This document shows, piece by piece, positions 1-11,800 of a DNA stretch of 64,000 nucleotides. Source of the stretch: Yponomeuta sedellus (lineage: Eukaryota; Arthropoda; Insecta; Lepidoptera; Yponomeutidae). The stretch spans positions 839,501 to 903,500 of the forward strand of contig OW203723.1 of NCBI GenBank assembly GCA_934045075.1, read 5' to 3'. The translations under genes and the position numbers were made by a program. Under the pieces are notes generated by a model, which was not told the DNA's origin, ran no database searches, and was given only the letters and a program-made list of their open reading frames with translations. How positions within the stretch are numbered: the stretch's first letter is position 1; the number at the start of each line of letters is the position of its first letter.

Positions 1-157
1 TAGTGCATGAAAGGAGCCTCCCCGAACGACGTACCTACTCAGTACTGTATGCTTTCTACACCACGGCCAACAACTTATTTATTAATTAAAGTTACTCGCG
101 CTAATTGAGTTAAGGTAAATCTTTTCACAAATGACTTGTGTCTGACTCATCAATTTT

Positions 158-238
158 GAAAACCTATTTAGAGGCTTAAGGTTCAACCTACGCCGGGACT
201 AGAACCTTAGCACGAGTTAGTGCATTAAAAAGAATATA
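158..238 (+). mobile_element. SINE family A remnant, degraded
   Basis: AAAACCTATTTAGAGGCTTA joined to CCTTAGCACGAGTTAGTGCA: both ends of family A with the middle lost. Confidence 0.6.
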
Positions 239-352
239 ATAATGACTCATAAACGACAATTATTATTATTATTATTATAACGTTTAATTCAGATAAACAA
301 TAGAGTTGTTAGCACGAACTTAGTCTATGTTAGTAAGATACAATTAGATAAA

Positions 353-556
353 TTAATGTAAATGCACCTTGGAGTGGTGCTTCAAAAACGGGCTATCCGC
401 CCTATCATTTAACAGCCCCAGGATGCCGTTGGGACTGCCACGAATTCTGCTCATCAGGGAGGCCACGCGATTCCGGATTATGGCCGCAAAGCCGTCCACA
501 CGGGCTTCAGCAAACATCCCCGAAGCGCTGCAGAATCGCGGCAGCCCCAACAACAT
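353..556 (-). pseudogene. LINE reverse transcriptase C-terminal fragment
   Basis: FCSASGMFAEARVDGFAA then IIRNRVASLMSRIRGSPNGI: I recall this end from lepidopteran endonuclease-reverse transcriptase ORFs. Only the last roughly 60 codons remain. Confidence 0.6.
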
Positions 557-1493
557 CCTATAAACGACAATAGCCTTGTTTATTTCGATGCTCTAAAAAA
601 ATATTTTATAGGCTTCAATTTGTACTCAATTGTACTCGTCAAAAGGTGTGAAAGTACTGCAGGAAATCAATTTCTATTTGATCGAGTGTATGTTCGAAGG
701 GCGGCAGGCAGTAAAAGGATGTTAGAGAGACCCTCCGTGATTGTTTCGGATGGGCTGGCGACGCAAACATTTGTCCGAGATGCCCTATCTTGTTAGTGAG
801 ACCTTTTCGCGAGCGAAGAATTGCAAATGGGATTGTTTCAAGCGTCCGCCGATGATTTCGGATAACGCGATTTGCATAGACAGAATATTTGATAGAGAAC
901 CTTGCGCTATTCCTTTTGTATTATTGTTATCTGAAAAAATATACCAGATTACCCTTTGTTGCTCGTGCATAATTCCTACCTACGATACGAGATTTTATTA
1001 TTTCAACAGAAATCTGAATTTCCCATAAAGCGAGCACTCTCATTAGTGAATCCTTTCGTTGCAGAGTTTCGTATTAAAAGTCTTAAATCCAACACTTGGT
1101 CCGGTACATTAAATATTCAACTGCGTGGTGCGCCACTACCCCGCATCACACTGTTTTATAGATCTGGCTACATCTGCATGTTGTGCTTCATAAATACGAT
1201 AGACAAGCTTTACTGGTGAAAGATATCTTGCGGGAAAACCTGTATTTGTGCCTGACACCTGCCGCATTTCGTACACGTTTATACATCTGTCGTTTTACAT
1301 CTCTGCATGAAAGACTTTTTGTGTAGACATTTTGAAACAAAGGAATAAATGAAAAAGAGGAAATGCATGTCACAGGGTACAACAAAAACCCTGTCAATAC
1401 AAACAACTATGTTATAGTTTTTTTTAAAAGATTATCCACACATTGTATGAGTATATGTAAATTATTTTTCATAAAAACGGTATTTTACGCTAT
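557..1493. other. intron, nothing recognised
   Basis: AT-rich; several short open stretches, none with a domain, splice context or repeat match inside the window. Confidence 0.5.
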
Positions 1494-1700
1494 TTATTTC
1501 ACGCACTTTTGTACATTTGTAAAGTCATAATAGCAATACCACTCGCTAACGTGAATTAAAACATCGTGAGACAGCAGGTGTTGAAAAACCTCAGCGCTTG
1601 AAATAGTCAATCCGCTGTGGGCACATGTGTTATTTAAACTAACACTTCCTCCTGACTTCCTCCTGACACAACACTTAACTGAGAGAAGGCTTATGCCCCG
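1494..1700 (+). mobile_element. tRNA-SINE related to family D
   Basis: AATAGCAATACCACTCGCTA and TCAGCGCTTGAAATAGTCAA. The same second half is at 29560-29695 and, weakly, 34100-34225. Confidence 0.6.
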
Positions 1701-1965
1701 TAGTGGGAAGTATATAGACGAAAAAAGTGGAAAAAATATGTCATGCAACAAAAGTGCTCGGAACAAATTCGAATTCATTAAAATTCGTTCCACGTTTCAT
1801 TTGTAAGTATTTAGCAATCGCAATCACAACATCCAGTCGAGAGCAGTTTACGCAGCATGTAATTAACATACTTATCAAACAGCAGTTATGTTAAACAACA
1901 GCACTGCCAGCGCAGAGCGTACAGATAATTCACGTCAGGCAATACAGAAATGAAAAGAAATTATT

Positions 1966-2455
1966 ACACTATTTTTATTTTTCATGCACTAACCCGTGCT
2001 AAGGAACAAATTTAAAAACCTATTTAGAGGCTAAAAATTTCACCCATGCCGGGATTCGAACCCGCAACCTCTGGCTATCCGTACCAGCGCTCTACCAATT
2101 GAGCCAATGGGCGACTAAAAAAATTTTTAGCCTCTAAATAGGTTTTTAAATTTGTTCCTTAGCACGGGTTAGTGCATTAAAAATAAAAATAGTGTAATCA
2201 TGTGGGTACAGTGATATCGTTCCGATGTTAAACCTAACTGCAAAGTAGGTAGTCGGGGCTGTAAGTAATGCAATTTGCTTAAGTCAGATGTCGCTGCCTG
2301 TACGTAATACAGAGAATATTGTAAAGAGGTTCGAAATTTCACTGATGCCGTGAGTCGCCCATTGGCTCAATTGGTAGAGCGCTGGTACGGATAGCCAGAG
2401 GTTGCGGGTTCGAATCCCGGCATGGGTGAAATTTTTAGCCTCTAAATAGGTTTTT
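1966..2455 (-). mobile_element. SINE family A (head-to-head tRNA-like), near full length
   Basis: Defines the family: an antisense tRNA-like unit, a body, then a sense tRNA-like unit. The sense unit (2348-2432) has D-stem GCTC/GAGC, anticodon stem CTGG/CCAG and T-loop GGTTCGAATCCCG, the last fitting a pol III B box. Flanked by a 13-bp duplication AAAAGAAATTATT (1953-1965, 2456-2468), as in target-primed integration. The tail ATTAAAAATAAAAATAG appears both at an end and internally. Confidence 0.9.
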
Positions 2456-2621
2456 AAAAGAAATTATTTTCAACTATTTGACCACCTTTAACAGCCAGAG
2501 CCACGATGAATTTTTGATTGGATTTGGTTTTAACGGTTCCACAGAGAATAGTGAAGAGCTTAGAACTAATAAAGACTATTAAGAAAATAACACTACATTA
2601 CCTACATGGGTCATATCGTCG

Positions 2622-2862
2622 TCAGGCTATACTAGTCCACTGCTGGACATAGCCCGCCCCTGAAGAGCGCCACATTGTGCTATCTTTGGTGGATAGTGCC
2701 CATAATCCCCACGCTGGGCATGCGGGTTGGGGATCGCATTTCGGTGGAATTGTACTGCATGGGGCGCTGCTGCCCACCCCCCGGTTTGTGTCCCTTAGTC
2801 GCCTTTTACGACACCCGCGGGAAGAATTAAGTTGGTGCTAATCTCTAGGCCGACACCACACA
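2622..2862 (-). mobile_element. SINE family C
   Basis: Minus orientation: TCAGGCTATACTAGTCCACT, TTGGGGATCGCATTTCGGTG, and CGACACCACACAG. Family also at 11828, 13292, 20452, 39580 and 56988. Confidence 0.75.
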
Positions 2863-2970
2863 GCAGATGCAAAATGGGTCACATAATGCGAAGTAATAGA
2901 TACCTACGGTCTCCTCCAATTTATCTTGCAGTGAAATATACAAAGCCGCAGTTGACCTCGCCAAGTGCCT

Positions 2971-3277
2971 GAGTTCTTAGTGCGAGTTTGACAGATCCAA
3001 TCGAATAACTTTACTACCGCGTTAATCGAGCATTGAGTAGTGAGTATGAGTAAGTTAACCGTTCGAACTGGCAAAACGCTGTCACAGTACAACTCGCACT
3101 CGCGTTTATTCGTGTTTTGGCTGGTAAACGTGTTCACTTCTCGACGTAAACCATTACAACTCGCACTCAGCAATTTTAATTTCCATACTTCACGCTAGGT
3201 GGCGCTTCCTCGATGCCATAGAAATACGAGTTTACGTTAACGCGATCGAGTAGTTAAAAAACTCGCACTAAGCACTC
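2971..3277. mobile_element. MITE with GAGTGCT-AGTGCGAGTTT ends
   Basis: Left end GAGTTCTTAGTGCGAGTTTG, right end AACTCGCACTAAGCACTC. A second copy at 35561-35846 is more than 90% alike, with a 24-bp deletion (ACAGTACAACTCGCACTCGC absent). Confidence 0.85.
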
Positions 3278-3656
3278 CGTTGTTTATAAATATTCTTCAC
3301 TTTTTATAATGATTATAATAGTGGTACATTTGAAATAAAATCAGTAATTCGAAACAGTCAAGCGCATAAAAAACACTGAGGAAGACTGACATAAAACTAA
3401 ATAAGCGTGATATTTCGTTTACATAAAGAACTACTAATATATATTTTACATTGTTGTTTAGGCATGTATTCATGTAGCTCCGGATTATCATTTTATATGT
3501 TTGTCCATCTACTTCTTTCTCTCGTTTATTAGTCCAGTTCACCCAAAGGTTGTCTGGAAGAGATCAATTTCTGTGATAAAGCTGCCGTCTGCGTCTGCGC
3601 CGTCAATGCGATTCAAGTGTCAAGTGTAAGTGAGATTTCCATTTTTATGCACAATA

Positions 3657-3750
3657 AATGTCCCCACCGAAGGGCACGTGTCTCTTCCCTAAGGAAGGTA
3701 TAGGCCGTACTCCACCACGGGGGCCAAGTCCGGATTGGTGGATCGGTTTT
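3657..3750 (-). mobile_element. SINE family B 3' fragment
   Basis: TGTCCCCACCGAAGGGCACG through CCAAGTCCGGATTGGTGGAT, minus orientation. A 57-bp piece of the same end is at 5467-5523 (plus). Confidence 0.65.
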
Positions 3751-3830
3751 CTATCAATCTACTTGAGAGAATTCCAACGAGGGCACTCGCCTTATGGCAC
3801 GGCACACTGCTGAAAGCGACCTAAGGCTTC

Positions 3831-4654
3831 TATGTGCTATCGCTTGTCACACTAAAAATAACCTGAAGTACCTACGTTTGCTTTCACCGTAATTTCGGTT
3901 GGTCTGTACCTGGCATTACATTCGCACTATTGACGCCTAGACTTAAATCAACAAAAAATGGAATAGCCGCGTTCATGCATTTGTCATTGTAACACACTGT
4001 AGTCAGCTAATCGTTGTCAAAGTCAAATCCACCTCTCTTCGATTTCCTTATAATTAACCTCGTGCTATTTGCGGAATCCACTTTACATACGTAAATGTTG
4101 ACCCTTACAGACGATGTGATTGCATAGTTGCCACAAAGGGCATCTGACGGAGATTTTTCCCGCTACCTTTTTCTACCCTACATATACAGCCCAAAAGCAG
4201 TTTCTTAAATAGTACATTGACACTAAGCCAACAGAATGTAATTTTTTTTTTGTTGAAATAAACTATTGCTTTCTGATGTATATCAGAAAGCGGTGCCAGT
4301 ATACGAAAAAAATACATTTGTTCGGGCCCACCCCCAGCCTATAACTTCTCACGTAATAAATGAATAGCCCTTACTTCATAGAACCTTTCTCAATGTTGGG
4401 TTTCCACTGTATCTACGAGTATTTGCACCCACATTGCGTGGCTGGGACTGAGGGAAGTGATGCGAGCGAGCGGCGCTATTCGGTTCCTCTAATGAGGAAA
4501 TACACTCCAGCCAGTATTGTACCGTAGTCTATGCTTGGGCCAGTGCGTGATTCGAAACCCAAATGGAATTTATCTATACTCTGCGGTGAGGTTCCATGAA
4601 TTTAAGTGTTTCCTCTTGAATCAAAGTGTTATTGTACCTACTGATGATATATGC
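3831..4654. other. intron, nothing recognised
   Basis: No coding signal. Contains a short palindrome around 4275-4290 (TGATGTATATCAGAAAG). Confidence 0.5.
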
Positions 4655-4666
4655 AGTTATAGTTAT

Positions 4667-5400
4667 TATACTATTTTTATTTTAATGCACTAAACCCGTG
4701 CTAAGGACAAATTTAAAAACCTATTTAGAGGCTAAAAATTTCACCCATGCCGGGATTCGAACCCGCAACCAATAGGTTTTTAAATTTGTCCTTAGCACGG
4801 GTTTAGTGCATTAAAAATACAAATAGTATAATCATGTGGGTACAGTGATATCATTCCGATGTAAAACCTAACTGCAAAGTAGGTAGTCAGGGCTGTAAGT
4901 GATGCAATTTGCTTAAGCCAGATGACGCTGCCTGTACGTAATACAGAGAATAGTGTAAATAGGTTCGAAATTTCACTGATGCCGGTGAGTCGCCCATTGT
5001 CTCAATTGGAAGAGCGCTGGCACGGATAGCCAGAGGTTGCGGGTTCGAATCCCGGCATGGGTGAAATTTTTAGCCTCTAAATAGGTTTTTAAATTTGTCC
5101 TTAGCACGGGTTTAGTGCATTAAAAATAAAAATAGTATAATCATGTGGGTACAGTGATATCATTCCGATGTAAAACCTAACTGCAAAGTAGGTATTCGGG
5201 GCTATAAGTGATGCAATTTGCTTAAGCCAGATGTCGCTGCCTGTACGTAATACAGAGAATAGTGTAAAGAGGTTCGAAATTTCACTGATGCCGGTGAGTC
5301 GCCCATTGGCTCAATTGGAAGAGCCCTGGCACGGATAGCCAGAGGTTGCGGGTTCGAATCCCGGCATGGGAGAAATTTTTAGCCTCTAAATAGGTTTTTA
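4667..5400 (-). mobile_element. SINE family A, tandem dimer
   Basis: Two bodies with sense tRNA-like units, about 304 bases apart (4826 and 5130 on), plus one shortened antisense arm. Target duplication AGTTATAGTTAT at 4655-4666 and 5401-5412. Confidence 0.88.
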
Positions 5401-5523
5401 AGTTATAGTTATGTATAAAGTAAAGTAATATAATAACACGTAAGGGTTTGTTTTAATTGTACTCTTTAGACAGACTTTCCTGCGATGCAGGAAGAGACCC
5501 GTGCCCTAGCAGTGTGGGTATCG

Positions 5524-6714
5524 AACTCTTTAAACTAGTTCATTGCTTATATCAGAGAGTCCGTAATAGACTAATATAATGTTGACGAGACAGAAAGACA
5601 TTATTTAATTACCTGTCTTTCTTTCAACTATTTGAATTCAACCTAAAAAAATCAATAGCGTTGGATTGCACTGTCAATTTACAAACTCTAATACTGCACT
5701 GCAGCGACGTTTTTTAACCCATTTGAACGGAGAGAGCTGGTACCTAGGTATACATTTTTCTTTGTTTCCGGAAAGTGATAACGTTCAATTTATTCATATT
5801 GTCTGGTAAAAGTTTACTCTTACCCGGCACTTATACAAACCCGTTTTAACATTAGCCCAAGGCAGCTTCTAACCGCGGATTTTTGTCTTGAGACCACAAA
5901 AGCACTGAAGTATTTGCCGGCTGCTACTTAATTAGCGTGAACCAGTGCTCAGCGGAGCAGCGAATATGCGCGCGCGGCCACGCGCGAAATGGCAAGACGA
6001 ATGTCGGCGCACGTCTGGGTGAGCTCTGTATTCTACTCACTGAGATAAAGAAGTTATGAAAGGTTCATTTCATTACGACCTCTGTGGCGCAGCAATAACG
6101 CATCTGCTTACCATGCGAGAGGGCCGACAAAAAAACCTCTGGTGTTTAGATATTCACATGTTTGTGATGTCGCTGTTTCTGATTCCCATGGCACAGGGTA
6201 TCCCAGTGTGAGGCCAGACGCAATGTTTGTGTCTGTATGTAAATTTTATGTTATTTCTTTCTTTGTATTTTCCGAGAATATTATCCCCGCCGCGTTCAGT
6301 TCGAGCTGCGGTGACACGGTCACGGTCTGCTTGACAGCAGTAAGACCATTTTGACCGTGACGGCAATTTTACTATTGGTGCACCCTGTCTTACCGGAATA
6401 CGGTGACGTAGATTTGTGCGGTTAAAAATCGTTGTGCGACGCATTGAACTATAAAGGGAGACCCGCTACGTATACTTCATTGCGTTGAATACATTCAATA
6501 TACATTGCGTAACCTAGTTTACCTGCTTGTTAATTGTACTTGTCTACCCGTGACCACGGCAACTGTAACGTTGCCAAAACGTTGAGAAATAAGGTAATTT
6601 CGTTATACCTAATAAATAATCGTGATTTGACCCGTTTAATATATAAATATGTATGAGTATGTATCGCGAATCACTAAGAAATACTATCGCAAATCATATT
6701 GTTAATTATGGTTT
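5524..6714. other. intron, mostly unique
   Basis: Apart from the SINE at 6075-6260, no feature. 6355-6450 is GC-richer (GTGACGGCAATTTTACTATT) without a match elsewhere here. Confidence 0.45.
6075..6260 (+). mobile_element. tRNA-SINE with degenerate head
   Basis: Head CCTCTGTGGCGCAGCAATAA resembles a tRNA 5' half without a good B box. The body GTTTAGATATTCACATGTTT is related to 24895-25015 (TGGATGTTTACATGCTTGTC). Confidence 0.55.
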
Positions 6715-6945
6715 AATGTGATGTGATGTGAGGTGATGTGATGTGACGTGACGCGACGCGACGCGACGTGACGTGACGTGACGTGGCGTGACGTGGCGTG
6801 GCGTGACGTGACGTGACGTGACGTGACGTGACGTGACGTGACGTGACGTGACGTGACGTGACGTGACGTGACGTGACGTGACGTGACATGACGTGACGTG
6901 ACGTGACGTGACGTGACGTGATGTGATGTAATGTGATGTCATGTA
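6715..6945 (+). repeat. pentanucleotide satellite (TGACG)n
   Basis: About 45 units of GTGAC/GTGAT; the outer ones are GTGAT, the inner GTGAC. Each is a TGACG half-site of CREB/ATF type. No sign that it acts as one. Confidence 0.95.
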
Positions 6946-7466
6946 ATGCATGACACAGACCCCTTACAGTTTGCCGTATGAGTGAGACTAACGCTCTATG
7001 GAGTAGAACTTCTGCCGACTTGTTTCAACAGCTTATAAACACTGTTCAGTACAAGACGTCGCTCTTGTCAGCGCCAGAAATCTGAGCCAGGTGTACTGAA
7101 ACAACTCATTTACTTCCCTTGTTGTTTGTTGTTGTAACAGGATTCAACACAATTTGGGCGTAGCTCACTCTAAATAGCTATTCTAACATTCATGAGGACC
7201 TACATCATACTCTACTTAAAGCTACGCAAACCTGTTTAGCTGTCTATTTGACTTTAATTACTTGTTCCACGTACAATTTCAGCGGCTACTCTGTAGTAAT
7301 TGGTGTGTAGTTCGCTCACATTGACAAACATTTTGCGTACGCGTATAAGTAAGAAAAACCTACGATATTATACCTCTACCATAACGTTTTAGTAAAGACT
7401 ACAAATTTACAAACTTATTCTTACTATAATGTTCAAAGATAAGTTTATAAAGACATCCGACCACTT

Positions 7467-7878
7467 TTTTAAAAACCTATTTAGAGGCTAAAAATTCCAC
7501 CCATGCCGGGATTCGAACCCGCGACCTCTGGCCCGCCGTGCCATCACTCTTTCCAACTGAGCTAATGGGTGACTCTTCGGCATCAGTTAAATTTCGAACC
7601 TCTTTACAATATTCTCTGTATTATGTACAGGCAGGGACATCTGGCTGAAGTAATTTACATCACTTGCAGCCCCGAGTACCTACTTTGCAGTTAAGTTTTA
7701 CATCGGAATGATATCGCTGTACCCACATGATGAGTCGCCCATTAGCTCAGTTGGAAAGAGCGCTGGCACGGATAGCCAGAGGTCGCGGGCTCGAATCCCG
7801 GGATGGGTGGAATTTTTAGCCTCTAAATAGATTTTTAAAATTGTCCTTAGCACGGGTTAGTGCATTAAAAATAATATA
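7467..7878 (+). mobile_element. SINE family A, subfamily with GGTCGCGGG
   Basis: Antisense unit, body, sense unit and A-rich tail. Target duplication ATCCGACCACTT at 7455-7466 and 7879-7890. Diagnostic changes TTGGAAAGAGC and ATTCCACCC mark an older subfamily, also seen at 10738, 37483 and 57303. Confidence 0.9.
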
Positions 7879-7937
7879 ATCCGACCACTTACTATATTAT
7901 TTCCCCTGCTTAATTTTTCATAAGATCCAGTTCCCCA

Positions 7938-8507
7938 GTGATATCAACCCTTTGTGTGTCCCCACTGCGGGGGGCACGGGTCTCTCCCTGCATCACAGGA
8001 AGGTTAGACCATACTCCACTACGGGGGCCAAGTCCACGTTGGTGGAGGATTGTAAAAAAGTGGCAGGCCTTACTGTCAGAAGTTATCAAGCCGGCCAGAA
8101 GACCTTTCGCATGGCTTACGTTACGTTATCAACCCTTGTATGTCCCCACTGCTGGGGCACGGTTCTCTTCCTACATCACAGGAAGGTTAGGCCATACTCC
8201 ACCAAGGGGGCCAAGTCCGGGTTGGTGGAGGATTGTAAGACAGTGGCGGGCTTTACTGTCAGAAGTTATCAAGGTTAGAAGTTATTAAGTTACCGCCCAT
8301 AAGGCCTCTGACATGGCTTAACGACTGCCCTTATATGACAGCCGGTACCAACGGCTTAGCGTGCCTTTCGAAGCACGGAGGCGCTCGGAAAAATGCCACT
8401 AGCGGTAGTCACGGGACGCTCACCCATCCTGTACCTGACCGCGCCTGTTGTTGCTTTACCAAGTGATTGATTCCAATCACTCGGTTTGCCTAGGCCACGA
8501 GCGCTTC
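7938..8507 (-). mobile_element. SINE family B, with duplicated 3' part
   Basis: 3' parts at 7938-8105 and 8127-8280 in tandem, followed by one full 5' part ending at GGCCACGAGCGCTTCG. About 95 bases before exon 1. Confidence 0.8.
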
Positions 8508-8602
8508 GATGTAGTTAGTACATGGAGACCTAATTTAAGACCAGGACAAGAGTCTGTACTGCGTGAAACTGGCAGGAAGTTAAAAGTCTGAGCCTTCCCC
8601 AG

Positions 8603-8855
8603 GTGGTGAACAGCGGCGGCACAGCCACAGTCAACTGTACCTGGGGCGGCTGGCCAGCCCCGCGGTTAGAATGGCTCCACAATGGGGCGCCCCTGGCCGC
8701 TGGGGCCGCTTCCGGACGCGTGAGGGTCCGTCCGTCTTCAGCTGGCGAGCAATTAGTCATACACTCCGTCGCGAGGGCCGATAGGGGGCTGTATCAGTGC
8801 ATGGCCCGGAACGAGAGGGATTCGGCGCAGGCCACTGCCGAGTTGAGGCTTGGGG
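8603..8855 (+). CDS. Dscam-like: Dscam-like exon 1 of window: Ig4
   Basis: Encodes residues 1-84 of the visible protein. It begins VVNSGGTATVNC, has the Ig tryptophan in RLEWLHNG and the second cysteine in DRGLYQCMARN, so one nearly complete Ig fold. NCT is a glycosylation sequon. Acceptor ccttccccag ends at 8602; an in-frame TGA upstream shows that the exon does not extend left. Donor gtgagt starts at 8856, exit phase 1. The previous exon must end in phase 0 and is not in the window. Confidence 0.93.
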
Positions 8856-11800
8856 GTGAGTATTGTTACATAACTTTAATACAGGGGTCCACATTTCACG
8901 TTTAACTAGTACGCCATTATTTGCGGGTGGATGAATATTAGTGTTTAAATATAACATTGTATTGTAAAGTTATCTTTGCCATTTTATTGGCTACAGTTAG
9001 TGTAAATTATGTGTTTGACAAAGCACGAAGTGCATACATTTTTTGGTCACGTTGTATCCGTTGTAATTGTAAGCTGATGATTCTTCAATCTGAATAAATA
9101 AAAAATGCACATAAGCTATCTTAGCGGTACTTAGCATTGTCTACATGCTAACCTAAGTTTTAGTATGTATATAATCAAGTAAGATTAACAGGTTACTACT
9201 TTTTTTTAAACCTATTTAGAGGCTAAAAAATCCACCCATGCCAGGATTCAAACCCGCAACCTCTGGCTATCCGTGCCAGTGCTCTTTCCATCTGAGCTAA
9301 GGGGCGACTCACCGGCACCAGTGAAATTTCGAACCTCTTTAGGTTCCAGAGAATATTTTCTCTGTATTACGTACAGTTACGTACGGTTCCTACTTATAAT
9401 ATTAAATTTACTCATTATGTATCTAGATCGAGATATAATATAGTTAGACCCAAGTGAGCGCTAAAGATTAATTATTATTTTACCATGTTCACACGGAGTT
9501 CTGAATCAAATGGAAATATATTAGGTAGCTAACCCAAAAAGAGTGAGGTCAATCTCCTCAAGGTAAGCCAGTTGCCAAGCTGGTCTAATTTGGCTAAACA
9601 TTTCAGATGGGCCCTTGCCGGCGATTTATCCAGCACAATAATAGTAAAACGTTCTTCATTACCAACCCAAAAAGAGTATCCACTTATATTCAGACCAATA
9701 AGTTTCGAATGAAGCACGTTAACAAGGGATGCCTACCTTTCAGAGCTCTATTGATACCACTGTACCGTGTAAAAGTGGTTTCTAAGTAAAATCGCCTCCT
9801 CATTCTGTCGCTTCAATACATAAGACCATGTTATTTTAACGACATTCCTAATGTAGATGTAGCTATGATCATAATCTGCTGTGCAAAGAAGTATAATTAA
9901 ACGATTATTAATATGAAGCAGCTTCTACATTCTTTTTTTTTCTAGTGATTTCCTAACCTTCACTTTGTATCCAATTTCTTAGTATACAACATATTACGTG
10001 AGTGGAAGGGCTGGTAAGGGACGTCCCAGACGGACTTACATCGACCAAACAGGGGATGTATTAGCAAAGTGCGTGCGTGCGTGCATGCAACGAATTATGA
10101 ACGTTGATGAAGTGAAGGTGATCTGTCAGGATCGTGGCTAGTGGCAGTCCCTGGTCTCTGCCTACCCCTCTGGGATACAGTCGTGAGTTTATGTATGTAT
10201 GTAACATATTACATATGTATTCATCTACTTTTATTAGATTCAGCACCAGAACTGCAGTATACGTTCATCGAGCAAGTCCTGAGGCCGGGGCAGGTGGTGA
10301 CGCTCAAGTGTTCAGCTTCAGGAGCACCCACACCGCATTTCACCTGGCTGCTGGATCACCAGCCGCTCAACACCATGGCTAGGGGCCACAGGTGAGGGAA
10401 AATATTCCTTTATTCACCTGATATCGATAATGACGTTAATTTTAATTAATTTAGCCACCGACGTATCAGTGACAGCAGTTTATTGATCATCAGTATTCGT
10501 GTGATGTTTACTTACTAGCCTGATGCCTAAATTATTAAAAACATTGTGTAGGCACCTCTGGAAGAATTAGTGGTACAGCTGTGGATTACTTTGATTTGAT
10601 TTTTAAAGCTCTTTATTAGCTTAATACTTACAAACATGCGAGGTGTAGGCGAGTCAACACATACAAAATAATAACAATGAGACAGTTTTATGACACTATA
10701 GCGCCTTTCAAAACAGTGGCCTAAATGGTACAATATATTATCAAAAATCTATCTAGAGGCTAAAAATTCCACCCATGCCGGGATTCGAAACAGCAAGTTC
10801 TGGCAATCCGTGCCAGCGCTCTTTTCAACTGAGCTAATGGGCGACTCGCCGCCATCAGTGAAATTTGGAACCTCTTTACAATATTCTCTGTATTACGTAC
10901 AGGCAGCGACATCTATCTGAAGTGATTTATATTATAACATAAGACAAGAACAGTTACATTCGTAACATCAATTGGCAGAGTGGTGTGCTTGGGTTGCATT
11001 GTAGATTTTTTTGCGGATTTTCGGAGTAAATGACAAGAAACCTTGAGAGCTCGATTTATTTGCTGTTGGTGTTCAGAATTTTCTCTTTTCCCTACCCTCC
11101 CATTAGCTGTAGGAAATGAGAAATGAGCTAAATGGTGGCTGCGTATATCACATAGTTATATTTTAAACGGGGCAAATCGCGATTATTTATAAGGTAAAAC
11201 TTTGACCCGTTTAATATATAACTAAAAATGTATGGGTATCGCGAATCATTAAGAAATGCTTTTATCACATTGTTTGAATATATTTATCTCAATGAAACAA
11301 ATTACAAATACATAGTTGGGACATCACACGCAGCAAGGCTGTAAGACTACTTCAGCTAGCCTATGTCGTACAAAAAAGGCCAGCAATTTTAAGATGCCAG
11401 AGTTGGCCCCAACCTTTTCACTCCTTTAATAAGGTCGCGTGGACGAGTATTTGTATCAATTCGTTCTTGGCATAGCATTATTTCAAGATTATGTTTCGAA
11501 CTTTCACTCTTACGTATTACTCAATTCTGCTCTGGATTATACACTGGATTTATCAAAATTAAATAATTAAAAAATATATATATTATTAATAGAAAAAAAT
11601 TAACGACTTTCTGTGTGATGAAATCATTTAACACTAAATTCAGTTATTTTGTCAATTGTTAGTAATTTTAGAATGTACTTGACATTTGAATTTGTTTTGC
11701 TTTCTTTTTATGTAGGTATCTCTTGGATTGGTAATACAAAACTATTGCACGCTTGCGCTCAGTTTGTAAAACAAAGAATAATTATTACGAAATATATTTA

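Noticed and set aside
2340..2430. Functional tRNA genes at the many tRNA-like folds
   Set aside because: The T-stem and acceptor do not fit together cleanly, the base before the anticodon is not T, and all copies sit inside SINE family A.
6706..6951. 81-residue minus-strand ORF rich in RHVTS
   Set aside because: Translation of the pentanucleotide satellite.
1..8602. An upstream Dscam exon (Ig3/Ig4 border)
   Set aside because: I found no Ig-like open frame with splice borders; all open stretches are repeats or featureless.
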